Assembly: GCA_036924085.1 (NCBI GenBank)
Contig: JAVGWX010000013.1
Coordinates: 42,051,893 to 42,115,892, forward strand
Direction: 5' to 3'
From: Ariolimax columbianus
Lineage: Eukaryota > Mollusca > Gastropoda > Stylommatophora > Arionidae
DNA length: 64,000 nt
Below the pieces are notes generated by a model, which was not told the DNA's origin, did not search any database, and worked only from the letters and a program-made list of their open reading frames with translations. Position numbers and translations under genes: made by a program. Of this stretch, positions 41,801 through 50,354 are shown piece by piece (the first letter of the stretch is position 1; each line of letters opens with the position of its first letter).

Positions 41801-41905
41801 CATCAGTCTTATCACAGTGAAAGGAATTATTATGGGGTTCATCAGCAAATTGGAATTGTTTAAAAATAACTTAGGCCGTCGTGAACTATATCAGTTTCCC
41901 TGTTT
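38850..41905 (+). pseudogene. BED-type hAT transposase (ZBED/SCAND3-like), split by a minisatellite
   Basis: In order on the plus strand: a BED zinc-finger-like part YLLCQHVVSNEGMKPLRLNE then HFIKKHAD (first Cys of the usual CxxC is Tyr); RNTVVGLSSQKDKGLIVSYR; MMERNPSEIATSISLRN; QSTEFSFQLDESTVRDNED; SLNYRLFSTLCNDNDDEFER; LLLHTEVRWLSKGNCLKRIW; FLDSKKVQLSIETE; LNDVLLKLQGNDISLIKVK. This order is that of hAT transposases domesticated in animals as ZBED/SCAND3-type genes. Stops near 39120 and 39335 and frame shifts show it is dead. At LQGNDISLIKVK the coding sequence is expanded into a 43-bp array, and past it (41825) the protein resumes as GIIMGFISKLELFKNNLGRR then ELYQFPCLQ. Confidence 0.9.
39913..41824 (+). 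repeat. 43-bp minisatellite inside a hAT transposase
   Basis: About 44 units of 43 bp (TACAGGGGAACGACTTCAGT, CTTATCAAAGTGAAAGGATG, TCC), some 46 bp with an extra TTC. The first unit is in frame with the transposase (LQGNDISLIKVK). Since 43 is not divisible by 3, each unit shifts frame. A block with AGGGGAATTACATCAGTTTT and TACAAGGGAACGACTTC recurs at about 40396, 41130 and 41527, so the array also grew by multi-unit duplication. Confidence 0.97.
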
Positions 41906-41989
41906 GCAGCCAGCAATGATATAATGATCATAGGCCACTGACAACCCTCCTTCAGTAAGTTCAATATTCAGCTGCCCTATCTGTCTTTC

Positions 41990-42195
41990 ATCAGAAGAGG
42001 TCCAGAGGCTAAGCTACATTTGATCTGTTGTTTACTGGTTGTTGTTGGCTCCTTTCCCATAGGTCTTCACTCTTCGTCATATCTTGAAAGCCTATACCAA
42101 TTAACCTCTGCAGACATTTATTGACGAATGACTGTAGAGTTTCCTCTGTGTAGCTTTTGTCGTTAAACAAGTTTCTGCTCCGCACAAAAGTATTG
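41990..42195 (-). pseudogene. RTE-like LINE fragment (FVNKCL segment)
   Basis: The minus strand reads RNLFNDKSYTEETLQSFVNK then CLQRLIGIGFQDMTKSEDLW and ERSQQQPV: the segment LQ.FVN.CLR.I..I.W.D..TNE.LWER..Q.PV of RTE-like LINEs. Short, without ends. Lies between the hAT pseudogene and SINE-A copy 3. Confidence 0.8.
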
Positions 42196-42211
42196 ACTTA
42201 ACATTGTAATT

Positions 42212-42458
42212 TTTATTTTGGCGTTTGCCTTATTTCTCTATTTCCCAAGACTGTGTGCGTTGCACTATGTTTTTATTTTGCGCCTAACAGCCCAGTGCAT
42301 CCGACTTTGGCATGCATTTTATATAAGGGCCTGCTTCCTCCCGCATTTTCTAAGGGTTTGCTTCCCTGGGGTAACGGTTGGTGCTGTGATTGGGAAGCAA
42401 ACCCAGCACCCTCAAGTTGTGAGCCATGTCACTGAACCACTAGCCTACGCCGTCCCCG
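42212..42458 (-). mobile_element. tRNA-derived SINE-A, copy 3
   Basis: Reverse complement of the SINE-A order: GCGTTTGCCTTATTTCTCTA, GTTTTTATTTTGCGCC, GCATGCATTTTATATAAGG, CATTTTCTAAGGGTTTGCTT and the head GAACCACTAGCCTACGCCGT (box A ACTAGCCTA-type on minus). Flanks ACATTGTAATT (42201-42211) and ACATTGGAATT (42459-42469) are a probable 11-bp TSD with one change. It ends 82 bp downstream of the PACS exon's donor. Confidence 0.88.
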
Positions 42459-42540
42459 ACATTGGAATTAAACAATCTTAATTTGGTAATAGGCTTTATA
42501 TAGACATATAATAGAGAGAGAGAGATATAACTTCCCTTAC

Positions 42541-42694
42541 CAACATCTGAAGATGCATGTTTCCTATGACCATTGATCTCATGGTCAACAGGCTGGCTGG
42601 TCAAGCCAAATAACACTAGGCTTGCAACAGGATTGATTTGTTCTTTCACATCACTATACAGATTCAGTTCTCTGTCCATGGAACACTGAAGTAC
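42541..42694 (-). CDS. PACS internal exon (SQPVDHE)
   Basis: A 154-bp exon. Acceptor ATCTTCTGTGTACAG, donor TTG|GTAAGGGAAG. It enters in phase 0 and leaves in phase 1. The product begins VLQCSMDRELNLYSDVKE and continues ASLVLFGLTSQPVDHE, then GHRKHASSDV. This fits the end of the PACS furin/cargo-binding region (VMQHP.EGGQVL.L.S..KE......I.I.SLSSQPIDHE). The leftover G plus AC of the next exon gives Asp of DRSPDID, an exact phase match across a 17-kb intron. Exons for the preceding RRKRYKNRTILGYKTLA block were not found up to 64000, so the N-terminus lies outside the window. Confidence 0.9.
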
Positions 42695-42784
42695 CTGTAC
42701 ACAGAAGATACACATTAAGTAGCTGTTAAAGCAATATGTTCTCTCTCTTCTTTGTTGTCTCTTCTCATCCCCTGGAGTTTTCAA

Positions 42785-42870
42785 TTCAAAATGATGTTAA
42801 AAATCGACCCAATCTATAACGGGATCCTCGCCAGTGCCATAGAGTTCGTACATTGTGCATTGAGATTCTA
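42785..42870 (+). mobile_element. SINE-D 3' piece (extra copy)
   Basis: CAAAATGATGTTAAAAATCG, CCAATCTATAACGGGATCCT, TAGAGTTCGTACATTGTG and TGAGATTCTACAAATAATTG duplicate the 3' end of the full SINE-D at 43085-43180. It sits directly in front of that copy's head. Confidence 0.75.
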
Positions 42871-42879
42871 CAAATAATT

Positions 42880-43215
42880 GGGGACTGAGTGGTCTGGAGG
42901 TAAGACATCAACCTTGGGTGCTGGAGGTCGCGGATTCAAATCATGGTGGAAACTGGGATTTATTTAGATGGACTTTCCCTGGATATTTGGGTAGTAGAGA
43001 TAGGACGCCCGTGTGCAGTGTCGTGTATGTTAAAAATCCCTCTGCAGTTAAAAGAGTAGGCTTAATGGCCGCTGCCCGGGCACAATTCAAAATGAGATTA
43101 AAAATCTATCCAATCTATTATGACATCCTCACTGGTGCTATGGAGTTCGTGCATTGTGTTGAGATTGTCCAAAAATATGGAGAAAAACAGAGCCCTTGTG
43201 GGATAAACCTTGTGC
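42880..43215 (+). mobile_element. SINE-D, copy 2 (most complete)
   Basis: Head GAGTGGTCTGGAGGTAAGAC, GGTGCTGGAGGTCGCGGATT then CAAATC, followed by AACTGGGATTTATTTAGATG, GTTAAAAATCCCTCTGCAGT, AGTAGGCTTAATGGCCGCTG and a 3' part (AATGAGATTAAAAATC, ATCCTCACTGGTGCTATGGA). Same order as minus copy 2428-2682. The head resembles a tRNA D-arm and T-arm, but box B is imperfect. Confidence 0.7.
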
Positions 43216-43439
43216 AATGACGTTGATTCTTAGACTAAACGATACCCCTGGAGGTGTAAAGGTTCTTTCGTATGACCTTGCTATCGAGTGTGCAGACCAA
43301 CAGGTAATTGGCCTGTTGTGTCTTTGTATGATGAAGGGATCGCCTCATTTATACAGATAATAAATATAATATCTCGGGCTAAAGATGCAGCAGTGAATGA
43401 ACTGACACATGGCTGGCTGCTTACATCAGTGTCCACGAA
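43216..43439. other. Intronic DNA
   Basis: Nothing recognised. Confidence 0.35.
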
Positions 43440-43611
43440 CCAGAGCTGACCAAAACCATATTCTGATCCAAGTGGCAGCCCTGGAAACTGCCTGCACTAT
43501 TGCAGTCTGGCTCAGAGACTAGGGATTGCAGTGGGAAGACAAACCTAGTACACAAAAAATGCCAGCTGACCTGCTTGTGTTGGACCAAAATGTGCAGATA
43601 TTGCAGCCTTG
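43440..43611 (+). repeat. Dispersed repeat DR-3, copy 5 (5' part)
   Basis: CCAGAGCTGACCAAAACC, CAAGTGGCAGCCCTGGAAAC, AGAGACTAGGGATTGCAGTG, CAAACCTAGTACAC and GTTGGACCAAAATGTGCAGA in DR-3 order. Directly followed by DR-1 copy 6. Confidence 0.75.
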
Positions 43612-43800
43612 GTGGTGTTGTTTTTCATGCCCACAATGAGTAGTTTTACTCTTTTGTGCACCCTGGAATGGACGTTAAGTGACGGGTTGTAGTAGCTTTC
43701 CTTACATCCCGAGCGTGCCGATAAAGGTGGATAGGGTCCTCCAGGCGGTTGTGCTACGCTTGACTTCATCTGCGTGTCGCTCATTACTACGGGTATCACA
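43612..43800 (+). repeat. Dispersed repeat DR-1, copy 6 (3'-truncated)
   Basis: CCCACAATGAGTAGTTTTAC, GACGTTAAGTGACGGGTTGT, TCCTCCAGGCGGTTGTGCTA and CATCTGCGTGTCGCTCATTA, breaking off after TACGGGTATCACA where the next LINE fragment begins. Confidence 0.85.
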
Positions 43801-44290
43801 TCGTTCTTTAGCCAAATCTCTAACCTCTGTCAAAGTGATGCCCATGGCATTCCTTGATATCTTAGTGCCATTGTTTTCTCAGTCCACCCCTGCCTCTTTT
43901 GCCTGGTACCATACCTTCCATCACTGTCCTCTCAAGACCGTTGTCTCTTTTGATGTGACAAAAGTATTTCAATTTTCTGGCCATAATGAATTGATAAACC
44001 AGTTCTCTATGTTCAACACATGTCAAATGTCTATATTTGTCCTTCTCTCGGTCCCGGGTATTCTGAGGCTCTTTCTGTAACATTTTTATTCAAAGGACTC
44101 AATTGTCTTTCTAGATATTTTGGTAATAGTTCACGCTTCGCAGACATATGCTGCCATGGGAAAGACAGACTCTCAAGACTTTTACTTTTGTCGTTTTCAT
44201 GGTGCTGTGCTATAATTTTTTTCAGGTATAGTCATGTATGGTGAAAGGATATTAATCTCTGGGTATCCCTCTTTGTCATTATCCAGCAAT
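43801..44290 (-). pseudogene. LINE fragment, ORF2 C-terminus (GHIKRHNGLER lineage)
   Basis: The minus strand reads MLQKEPQNTRDREKDKYRHL, then ELVYQFIMARKLKYFCHIKR, DNGLERTVMEGMVPGKRGRG and GLRKQWH, followed by IKECHGHHFDRG-like residues. Same lineage as 26280-26715 (plus), here better kept: about 73 codons are open. The Cys in YFCHIKR replaces the usual Gly. Upstream (44084-44280) the frame is broken. No intact ends. Confidence 0.85.
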
Positions 44291-44774
44291 TCAGACCATC
44301 TGAAGTACATTACTATTATATAACCTAAGTAGTTTTCTTACTATGTATACTGGATTTCCAAATTGGTTTCTTTATGGTAAAGGCAGTCCTGGTCTTACTT
44401 ATTTTATCTTGTGCTTATTTAAACTAACTAACTTATTACCATGCTTAAACAAACTTGACAACGTAGACTGAAACATGAACTTAATCCACCTAGTACTAGG
44501 TGGAAGGTTGGGCTGCAAGGAAACTATCCATCTAGTAGTATTTTAGGCCGTTTTCTTTGGCTCTGTCCATCAGCCACGACCTCCTCTTCTACCTTTTTTT
44601 CACCAGGCTTTCTTTGATCTCAGCAACAACTTTGTGAGTTCAAATTCAGTGCATGTCTGGTTGTACTGCTCAGTTTCTTTCTGAGGGTGTGTCCCCTCAC
44701 CTTCACTGCCCAATATTCAGCTCAATTAGTTGTTGACTACTTTGCAACAGATCTGTATTTGTTAATAAGCCTAG
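44291..44774. other. Intronic DNA, nothing recognised
   Basis: No motif, SINE or tandem pattern. Confidence 0.4.
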
Positions 44775-45061
44775 ATATCTAACACGAAGTATACAACAGA
44801 GGCATTGAGTCATCTAACACACAGAATAGGAAGGAGACATCTAGCCATCTAACACACAGTAAAGAGCCAACACAGTATAGGACGGAGACATGCAACTCGC
44901 AGTATAGAACAAACAGTTTAGGACGGAGACATCTAACACACAGTATAGAACAAACAGTATAGGACTGAGACATCCTGCCATCTAACATACAGTAAAAAAC
45001 AAACACGGTATAGGAAGGATACACCTAATCATCTAACACACACTATAGGATTGAAACATCT
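44775..45061 (+). repeat. ACATCTAACACACAGTATAG minisatellite, left part
   Basis: Irregular units with GACATCTAACACACAGTATA and AACAAACAGTATAGGA spacers. Continues at 45760-45865 beyond the inserted LINE-A copy 4. Confidence 0.85.
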
Positions 45062-45759
45062 TCTTCTTCGTACGCTGTCAGACGTCAACTTGAATTTGTT
45101 CGAAGAAAGCAGCTATCATCATGAGGCTGTCGACACTGCCATAGAGCTTGTCTAGTGTTGGCACTGGTGATGGCCACATGTGCTTTCTCTGGTCCTCGTA
45201 TGTCGGGCAATTTTGCAGGAGATGTTCAGCGGTCATTTTCCCTGTACCACAGGTGCATTCGTCAGTGCCACCTATCTTCAGTTTATTGAATAGATGGTAC
45301 CTCAGTCTGTTGTGGCCTGTGCGGAGTCTGAAGACCACGACCTGCTCTCTTCTGTTCAGCTGGTAATAGGCATCGTTTTTTGTGTAGCCAGTATGTTCTG
45401 TTTCCCATTAGGCCATGTATCTGGCCCTAATAAACCTTTTGGACTTCATAGGTCACACTAGAATCTGGTTGTGGTAGTCTTGCACCTTCTTTTGCCAGTC
45501 TGTCTGCCTCCTCGTTGCCTTGGATGTTACAGTGGGATGGAACCCACTGTACCACTACTCTTTTTTGGTGTGGACTGCTGGCATAGTTGACAGAGTACTG
45601 CTCTTAAATCATTAAGTTCAGTATTTTTCTGGCTTTTTAGTGCTGTAACCCCGACCAGGGCATCTGTAAACAGGACTATCTGGCTTTCATTGCTTTCGCC
45701 TGTCAGCATTGCTTTTACTGCAGCCTTCAGTGCCTCTGCCTCCGCTCTGAAATTGCTAC
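45062..45759 (-). mobile_element. LINE-A copy 4, 5'-truncated
   Basis: A 0.7-kb minus-strand insertion in a minisatellite. Flanks TGAAACATCT (45052-45061) and TGAGACATCT (45760-45769) form a 10-bp TSD with one change, although the target is itself repetitive. The 3' end is a short (GAA)n. It belongs to a second subfamily, with the C-terminus FFEQIQVDV instead of FFEKIMVTV. Confidence 0.88.
45078..45757 (-). pseudogene. LINE-A copy 4 RNase H region
   Basis: In sense order: SNFRAEAEALKAAVKAM-like residues at the truncation point, SQIVLFTDALVGVTALKSQK (second Asp), ELNDLRAVLCQLCQQS, then a frameshift at a T-run near 45560 and QCNIQGNEEADRLAKEGA. A stop follows near 45410 (WPNGKQNILAT-type frame), then VVFRLRTGHNRLRYHLFNKL and CTCGTGKMTAEHLLQNCP. 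These lesions break it into at least three frames. It lacks the first catalytic Asp block because of the truncation. Confidence 0.85.
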
Positions 45760-45865
45760 TGAGACATCTAACACATACTATAGGACTGAGACATCTAACA
45801 CACAGTATAGGACAGAGACATCTAGCTATCTAACACACAGTACACGACGGGGACATCTGTTAGTG
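45760..45865 (+). repeat. ACATCTAACACACAGTATAG minisatellite, right part
   Basis: Three more units (GAGACATCTAACACACAGTA and variants) following LINE-A copy 4. Confidence 0.85.
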
Positions 45866-46544
45866 AACGTCTGTAGTCTATGTGTGTTATTCTTTAACAC
45901 AAGCTATGTTTCCCAGCCATACAGTAGGAACCATTTTACATTAGTGATGAAAAGCTTAATATTATTTCCCCTTGGAGAATTGGTGATGGATTCCAAAATA
46001 TGATACAGAAACCAGAACATGATAATTTGACAGGAAGCGACCAGTGGGAAACTGACAAACCTCCACATGAACTCAACGGACAGGGATAATAAAATGGACT
46101 GCTCAGATCCTATCTGATTTAGATCAACAGGAAAAGAAAGCAACAACAACAAAAACACTACTTAGGCAGAAACTAATGATGTCATAGGATTGCGTTACTA
46201 AGCTCAGCTGGGAGAGAAGATGATTAAGATTCAGCGAGTTTCGTTTCAATGGATTTGGCTAGGACAGGGCTCCTCAACCTTTTTTGCCCTGTAGACCCTT
46301 TTCACTAAATGTCAGAATGGCATTCCCTTCTATTTACAATTGCCTGACTGAAAAGGTGTATTCGGTAATTTCAGAGCAGAGGCATTGAAGACATGATACA
46401 GACGTAAATGACCTAAGATCAGTACTCTGTCAACTATGCTAGCAAACCAGACCTAGAAGAGTCGTAGTACCGTGGGTCCCATTCCACTGTAACATTCATG
46501 CATGACAACTAGGAGTCAAGACAGACTGGTGAAATAAGGTGGAT
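45866..46544. other. Intronic DNA; possible hAT terminus
   Basis: CAGGGCTCCTCAACCTTTTT at about 46265 resembles a hAT left TIR; no right end was found. GATCAGTACTCTGTCAACTA (46415) is shared with 35818, a small repeat. Otherwise nothing. Confidence 0.35.
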
Positions 46545-46634
46545 GGTTACCACAACCAGATTCAATTATGACTTACGAAGAGTCCAAAAGGTTTATTAGG
46601 GTCAGATACATGGACAAATGGAAAATATAGCATT
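46545..46634 (+). pseudogene. LINE-A copy 7 fragment, left of mariner
   Basis: The plus strand encodes QPDSIMTYEESKRFIRVRYM then DKWKI, matching QTDTSMTYEESKRLIKARYM and TKWETE in LINE-A. The sequence resumes after the mariner at 47545 with GYTQKKDA-type codons, so the transposon landed at the EHT codons. The only recognised LINE-A fragment antisense to PACS. Confidence 0.8.
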
Positions 46635-47544
46635 CAAGGGGCTTGTCATAAGTCTTTACCATGTCACAGTCTTTCTTAGTAAAGAGATCTACATAATATT
46701 GCCCATTAACCGTGTTGCTATGAGGCAGGTAATCTTTCAATATGACACATTTGACGTCCTAAAATAGTCAGCATCACTTTTCTTGCAGATTTCTGTGCTC
46801 TTGGCTTGACATGTGTTGGTGAGTCCGGGGTTTTACACTGCATGCTGGCAATTTTGGATTCTGGGTCATAATGGTGAACCCAAGTCTCATCTACTGTCAC
46901 CATGGTCGGCAACATGTTATTCGATCGACAGATTTTGAGCAACTGGCCACAGCAACCAACCCTCGTCTGTTTCTGTTCACATGCCAGCAAACGCGAGACC
47001 CAACACTTTTCTCATGTTCAGTCTGTTGTGTAAAAATTTAAAAACTTTCATTCAGTTTTGCTGACCTAGATATCTCTGCAATTATCATTTTTCTACCCTG
47101 GTCAATGATTTTCTTCACTCTTGCAGCATTTTCATTGCTGCACTCTAAGGCTGGTCTTCCTGATCTTGGAAGATCAGCAACATGGGAACGGCCACACTTA
47201 AACTGCCTACACCAGTTTTTTTTACAGAAGAATACGAACGACAGAATTCCCAAAAACACTGTTTCCATCTCCCTGTGTATTTATGTAGGTGTTTTCCCTG
47301 CAACATCAAGAATTTTATCACAGTTCTGGCCTCTGATTGCTCCACTGTTCTGACAAGCCGTTAGAGTAGCAGATCCGGTCAATAAGGTGTGTTGCGCCCT
47401 GAACCATACCGGGTAAACCCGCCAAGGAGGGAAATTCACACTTCTCAAGTCCAGTACAAATTGAATAGCTACATTTGTGCCAAATTTCAACTTTCTCCTC
47501 CTACTCCTTAAAAGTCAGGGTAAAGACTTATGACAAGCACCTTG
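46635..47544 (-). mobile_element. Mariner-like element, internally deleted
   Basis: Terminal inverted repeats of about 27 bp: left CAAGGGGCTTGTCATAAGTC and TTTACC, right (reversed) CAAGGTGCTTGTCATAAGTC and TTTACC. The right flank is TA; the left TA target base seems mutated to TT. The host sequence on both sides is LINE-A codons that rejoin once the element is removed. At 910 bp it is shorter than a full mariner (about 1.3 kb), and the loss lies in the C-terminal half of the transposase. Confidence 0.85.
46718..47353 (-). pseudogene. Mariner transposase remnant
   Basis: In sense order: MEQSEARTVIKFLMLQGK, a frame change, then VKKTGVG/CKKNWCRQFKCGRSHVADL and PRSGRPALECSNENAARVKK (helix-turn-helix DNA-binding part with the GRPS-like hinge), a gap, then LACEQKQTRVGCCGQLLK, MVTVDETWVHHYDPESKIAS and VKPRAQKSARKVMLTI. 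VDETW holds the first catalytic Asp. The sequence ends soon after NGQYYVDLF, before the second and third catalytic Asp, so the catalytic triad is incomplete. At least two frameshifts also disrupt it. The enzyme would have cut and pasted the element at TA sites. Confidence 0.85.
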
Positions 47545-47575
47545 TATTGGCTACACACAAAAAAAGGATGCTGAC
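47545..47575 (+). pseudogene. LINE-A copy 7 fragment, right of mariner
   Basis: TGGCTACACACAAAAAAAGG then ATGC matches the LINE-A codons for GYTKNDA and continues the fragment at 46545-46634. Confidence 0.65.
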
Positions 47576-47855
47576 TGTTAGTGTCAGGGTAAAGACTATT
47601 CTCCACCTCCACGCGGTGATCCTGGATAACAGGCTGCAACATGGCAGAATGGCTAAGCAGAATGGATCGAAGAGTTAGACTAACACGGTACCTATATATT
47701 CAATGCTGAAGTCGGATGTGTCGGATAGAAAGGTGCAAATATCGCAATCAAGCCTTAAGCTACGACAGAACACATTCCGCTCTCCGGATTACTTTCTGCT
47801 ACTTGCAAAGAACTTCTCGGGCCTTGGTTTGAGGGGTGATTGATAGCGAATGAAC
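47576..47855 (+). repeat. Dispersed repeat DR-3, copy 6 (plus)
   Basis: CTCCACGCGGTGATCCTGGA, ACAGGCTGCAACATGGCAGA, AATGCTGAAGTCGGATGTGT, AAAGGTGCAAATATCGCAAT and CTGCTACTTGCAAAG in order. Forms an inverted pair with copy 7. Confidence 0.85.
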
Positions 47856-48054
47856 GAACTAACAAAGACAAAGAAGAACAACAAGGACAAAGAAGAAGTG
47901 GGGGCATTTACAATAGGTGGATATTACTTCACGTATCTTATCTTTTGGTTGCTTCTATTAAGGGTCCTTCCATTCCTCAAAAGATACTTCATTTTCAATA
48001 GGCTTAAGGCATGTGTGACTGAGAGGGAAAGGAGGAGGAGCGGGGTTGCAACGC
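47856..48054. other. Spacer between inverted DR-3 copies
   Basis: About 200 bp, including GAAGAACAACAAGGACAAAG (decayed DR-3 tail) and unassigned sequence. Confidence 0.4.
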
Positions 48055-48390
48055 TATGAGTTCGTTTATTCTCAAATTCCCACTACCAAACCCTGAAAGG
48101 GCTTAAGTAGCAGAATGTAGTCCAGATAACGGAATGCGTTGTGTCGTAGTTTACAGCTTGACTGCGATATTTGCACCTTTCGGTCCAACATATCCGACTT
48201 CAGCAAGCATTTTTTTGAGTATCGGGTTAGCATTCCCTCTTCGATCCCTTCTCCTTAGCCAGTCTGTCCTGCTGCAGCCCGTTATCCAGGATCACCGCGT
48301 GGAGGTGTAGAAGGGTCTTGGCAGCTCTGGTTCGCTGGCCCTGGCGCTAGCAGTCAGCTATGAGTCGCTGACCACTGCAGCTCATGTGCT
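48055..48390 (-). repeat. Dispersed repeat DR-3, copy 7 (minus, most complete)
   Basis: On the minus strand: CGCTAGCGCCAGGGCCAGCG, AACCAGAGCTGCCAAGACCC, TTCTACACCTCCACGCGGTG, TGCTAACCCGATACTCAAAA, GCTGAAGTCGGATATGTTGG, GCAAATATCGCAGTCAAGCT and AAGCCCTTTCAGGGTTTGGT. Gives the fullest view of the family (at least 330 bp). Confidence 0.85.
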
Positions 48391-48679
48391 GCCCAGCATC
48401 TTGAAGACAATTACCTCAAACAATCGTGAGCACATGCTTACATAAATGGAAATGTCACAAATGGAAGTGTCACAAATGGTGTCAATAATGTAGAAGCCAA
48501 TATCTATCACGTATCACGAAAACCATTGTGAGAGAACGGGTATTCCCACTGGTCAATTCTGATCTAACTATACAGCTGATGTTCAAGCCCACGAACATGA
48601 TTCATAACGGCAATTCTGACTGCCACTGGGTAGTCACTTCACGGATACATTATATGAACTGAAAGCTCTCAAGGGTGGG
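48391..48679. other. Intronic DNA
   Basis: Nothing recognised. Confidence 0.35.
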
Positions 48680-50290
48680 ATACTCCCACAGCTGATGAAT
48701 AAATTAAGAAAGATGCAAGAAAGTGAACAATACAATAAACAGATCATGCACAGACCAGACAGCCACATGGCCCATAATTGTAGAGCAGCCGTTAGAACGG
48801 AATTCAAGTTTGCACATCAACTTTGTTGACTTTGAAAAAGGCCTTTGACAACTTAGATATGTGCACTCTTTGGAAACTACGAGGCAAAGGCCGCCGTCCA
48901 TCGTAGACGATGATGGCATCATTAATTTTGCTAGCACTATTTTTAGTAAGGATTAACTGCACTACTTTTTATCCTCACGCTCTCGTCTCGAGCCGCCTGA
49001 CCCCAGTGGCAAGTCAAGGACAAGACGACTAGGGCGCGACTACGAGATGCAGGGGACTCCGCATCAAGCGCTCGTGAAATAGACGGCACACACATCACCT
49101 GATCAAAAGGCCGACGGGTTAACTACTTCGCCACGGAATCCCCAAACTACGAAGGCACTACGTTATCACACAAATTCTCACCGGCATAATTAAACCGACG
49201 TGTCAGGACATACAGAACATATTAGAAGTTCAGGGCAGAGAGGACATGTAGTGCAGAGAGAACATACAGGGCAGAGAGGGCATGCAGGGCAGAAAGGACA
49301 TGCAGGGCAGAGAGGACATGCAGGGCAGAGAGGACATGCAGGGCAGAGTGCTGCAAGAGAGGCAACTCACATAGCCATTTAACATCAAACCTGGGGTTCG
49401 TCAGGGATATCTTTCATCACCCTCTTCGTTTCTGCTGACAGCCGATCGGATTATGAATGAAACTACAGCAAATGAGAGATATGAAATCCACTGGAGCGTG
49501 TCTAAACAGCGGAGGGCCTGAATTTTGTAGATGACATAGCTCTCTTATCTCATAAGAACAATGCAGAAGCACTACACCGAATCTCCCAGCAAGTAGGGCT
49601 AACAATACATGCAGAAAAGACAACAAATGTAAAACTAAGTGCGGCCAACAATACGGCTCATCAAATTGAGAGGAACTTCATTGGAGAAGGTGGAGAGCTT
49701 CACATACACAGGAGGTACGATACATGATGAGGATGTAAAAGCCAGCATAGAAAAGGCAAGAATGGTCTTTGTCATGTTGAAAGACATATGGGACTCTACA
49801 ATGACCAGAATGCATACCGGACTAACGATCCTTAATTCTAATGTGAAGTCTGTCCTTTTATAAGGACCAGAAACATGGTCGATGACTAAACTCAATATTA
49901 AGAGATTGCAAGGATTTGTCAATAAATCCCCGAGAAAGATTATGGGAATGCGATGCTGGACATGAATACAAATTAAAGCTTTTTGGAGAAAACAGTACAA
50001 AGACAAGTAAAACAGGAGATCTTGTGAAGAAGATGGTGCTGGATAGGCCACACACTGCGAACGTCCTCGAAGTTTCCATGAAATCCCTGTCATAGAACCC
50101 ACAGGGAATGGGAAGCAAAGGAAGGTCACAGAACACATTGAGAAGAGACATTGAGGCTGATACAAGAAGAATATGAAGAAGCTGATAAGAATTAGGGAAA
50201 ATAGCAGAGGACAGGTCTTATTGGAGAGAATTGGATGATGGCATATGTACGACCAGGTGATACGGGCAAGCCCGACCACAGGACAGGTCT
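48680..50290 (+). pseudogene. RTE-like LINE, RT to C-terminus, split by an 18-bp array
   Basis: In order on the plus strand: SSLHINFVDFEKAFDNLDMC then TLWKLRGKGRRPS (RT motif with the first catalytic Asp); a gap with an 18-bp minisatellite; DMQGRVLQERQLT, NIKPGVRQGYLSSPSSFLLT, ADRIMNETT; EFCR/FVDDIALLS (FVDD at the catalytic pair); QVGLTIHAEKTTNVKLSAAN; VESFTYTGGTIHDEDVKASI; EKARMVFVMLKDIW; NSNVKSVLL; LNIKRLQGFVNKSPRKIMGM; WIGHTLRTSSKFP-like residues; and a decayed WRRDIEADT segment. Several stops and frameshifts are present. The best-kept RTE-like copy in the window, in antisense to PACS. Confidence 0.87.
49200..49365 (+). repeat. 18-bp minisatellite inside the RTE-like RT
   Basis: About nine copies of CAGGGCAGAGAGGACATG. 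Flanking LINE codons (MQGRVLQERQLT, the R.VHGGQLT region of RTE-like RT) include the same sequence, so the array is an expansion of coding DNA; one frame reads GHAGQR repeats. Confidence 0.92.
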
Positions 50291-50354
50291 GCTTGTAGAG
50301 AATTGGTTGATGGCCTATGTACCCCAAGGTGATACGGGCAAAGAAGAACCACGC

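Noticed and set aside
39913..41824. CRISPR-like regular array
   Set aside because: Units are contiguous without spacers and derive from transposase codons; the same holds for the other arrays in the window.
46264..46300. hAT left terminus CAGGGCTCCTCAACC
   Set aside because: The other end was not found within the following 300 bp.
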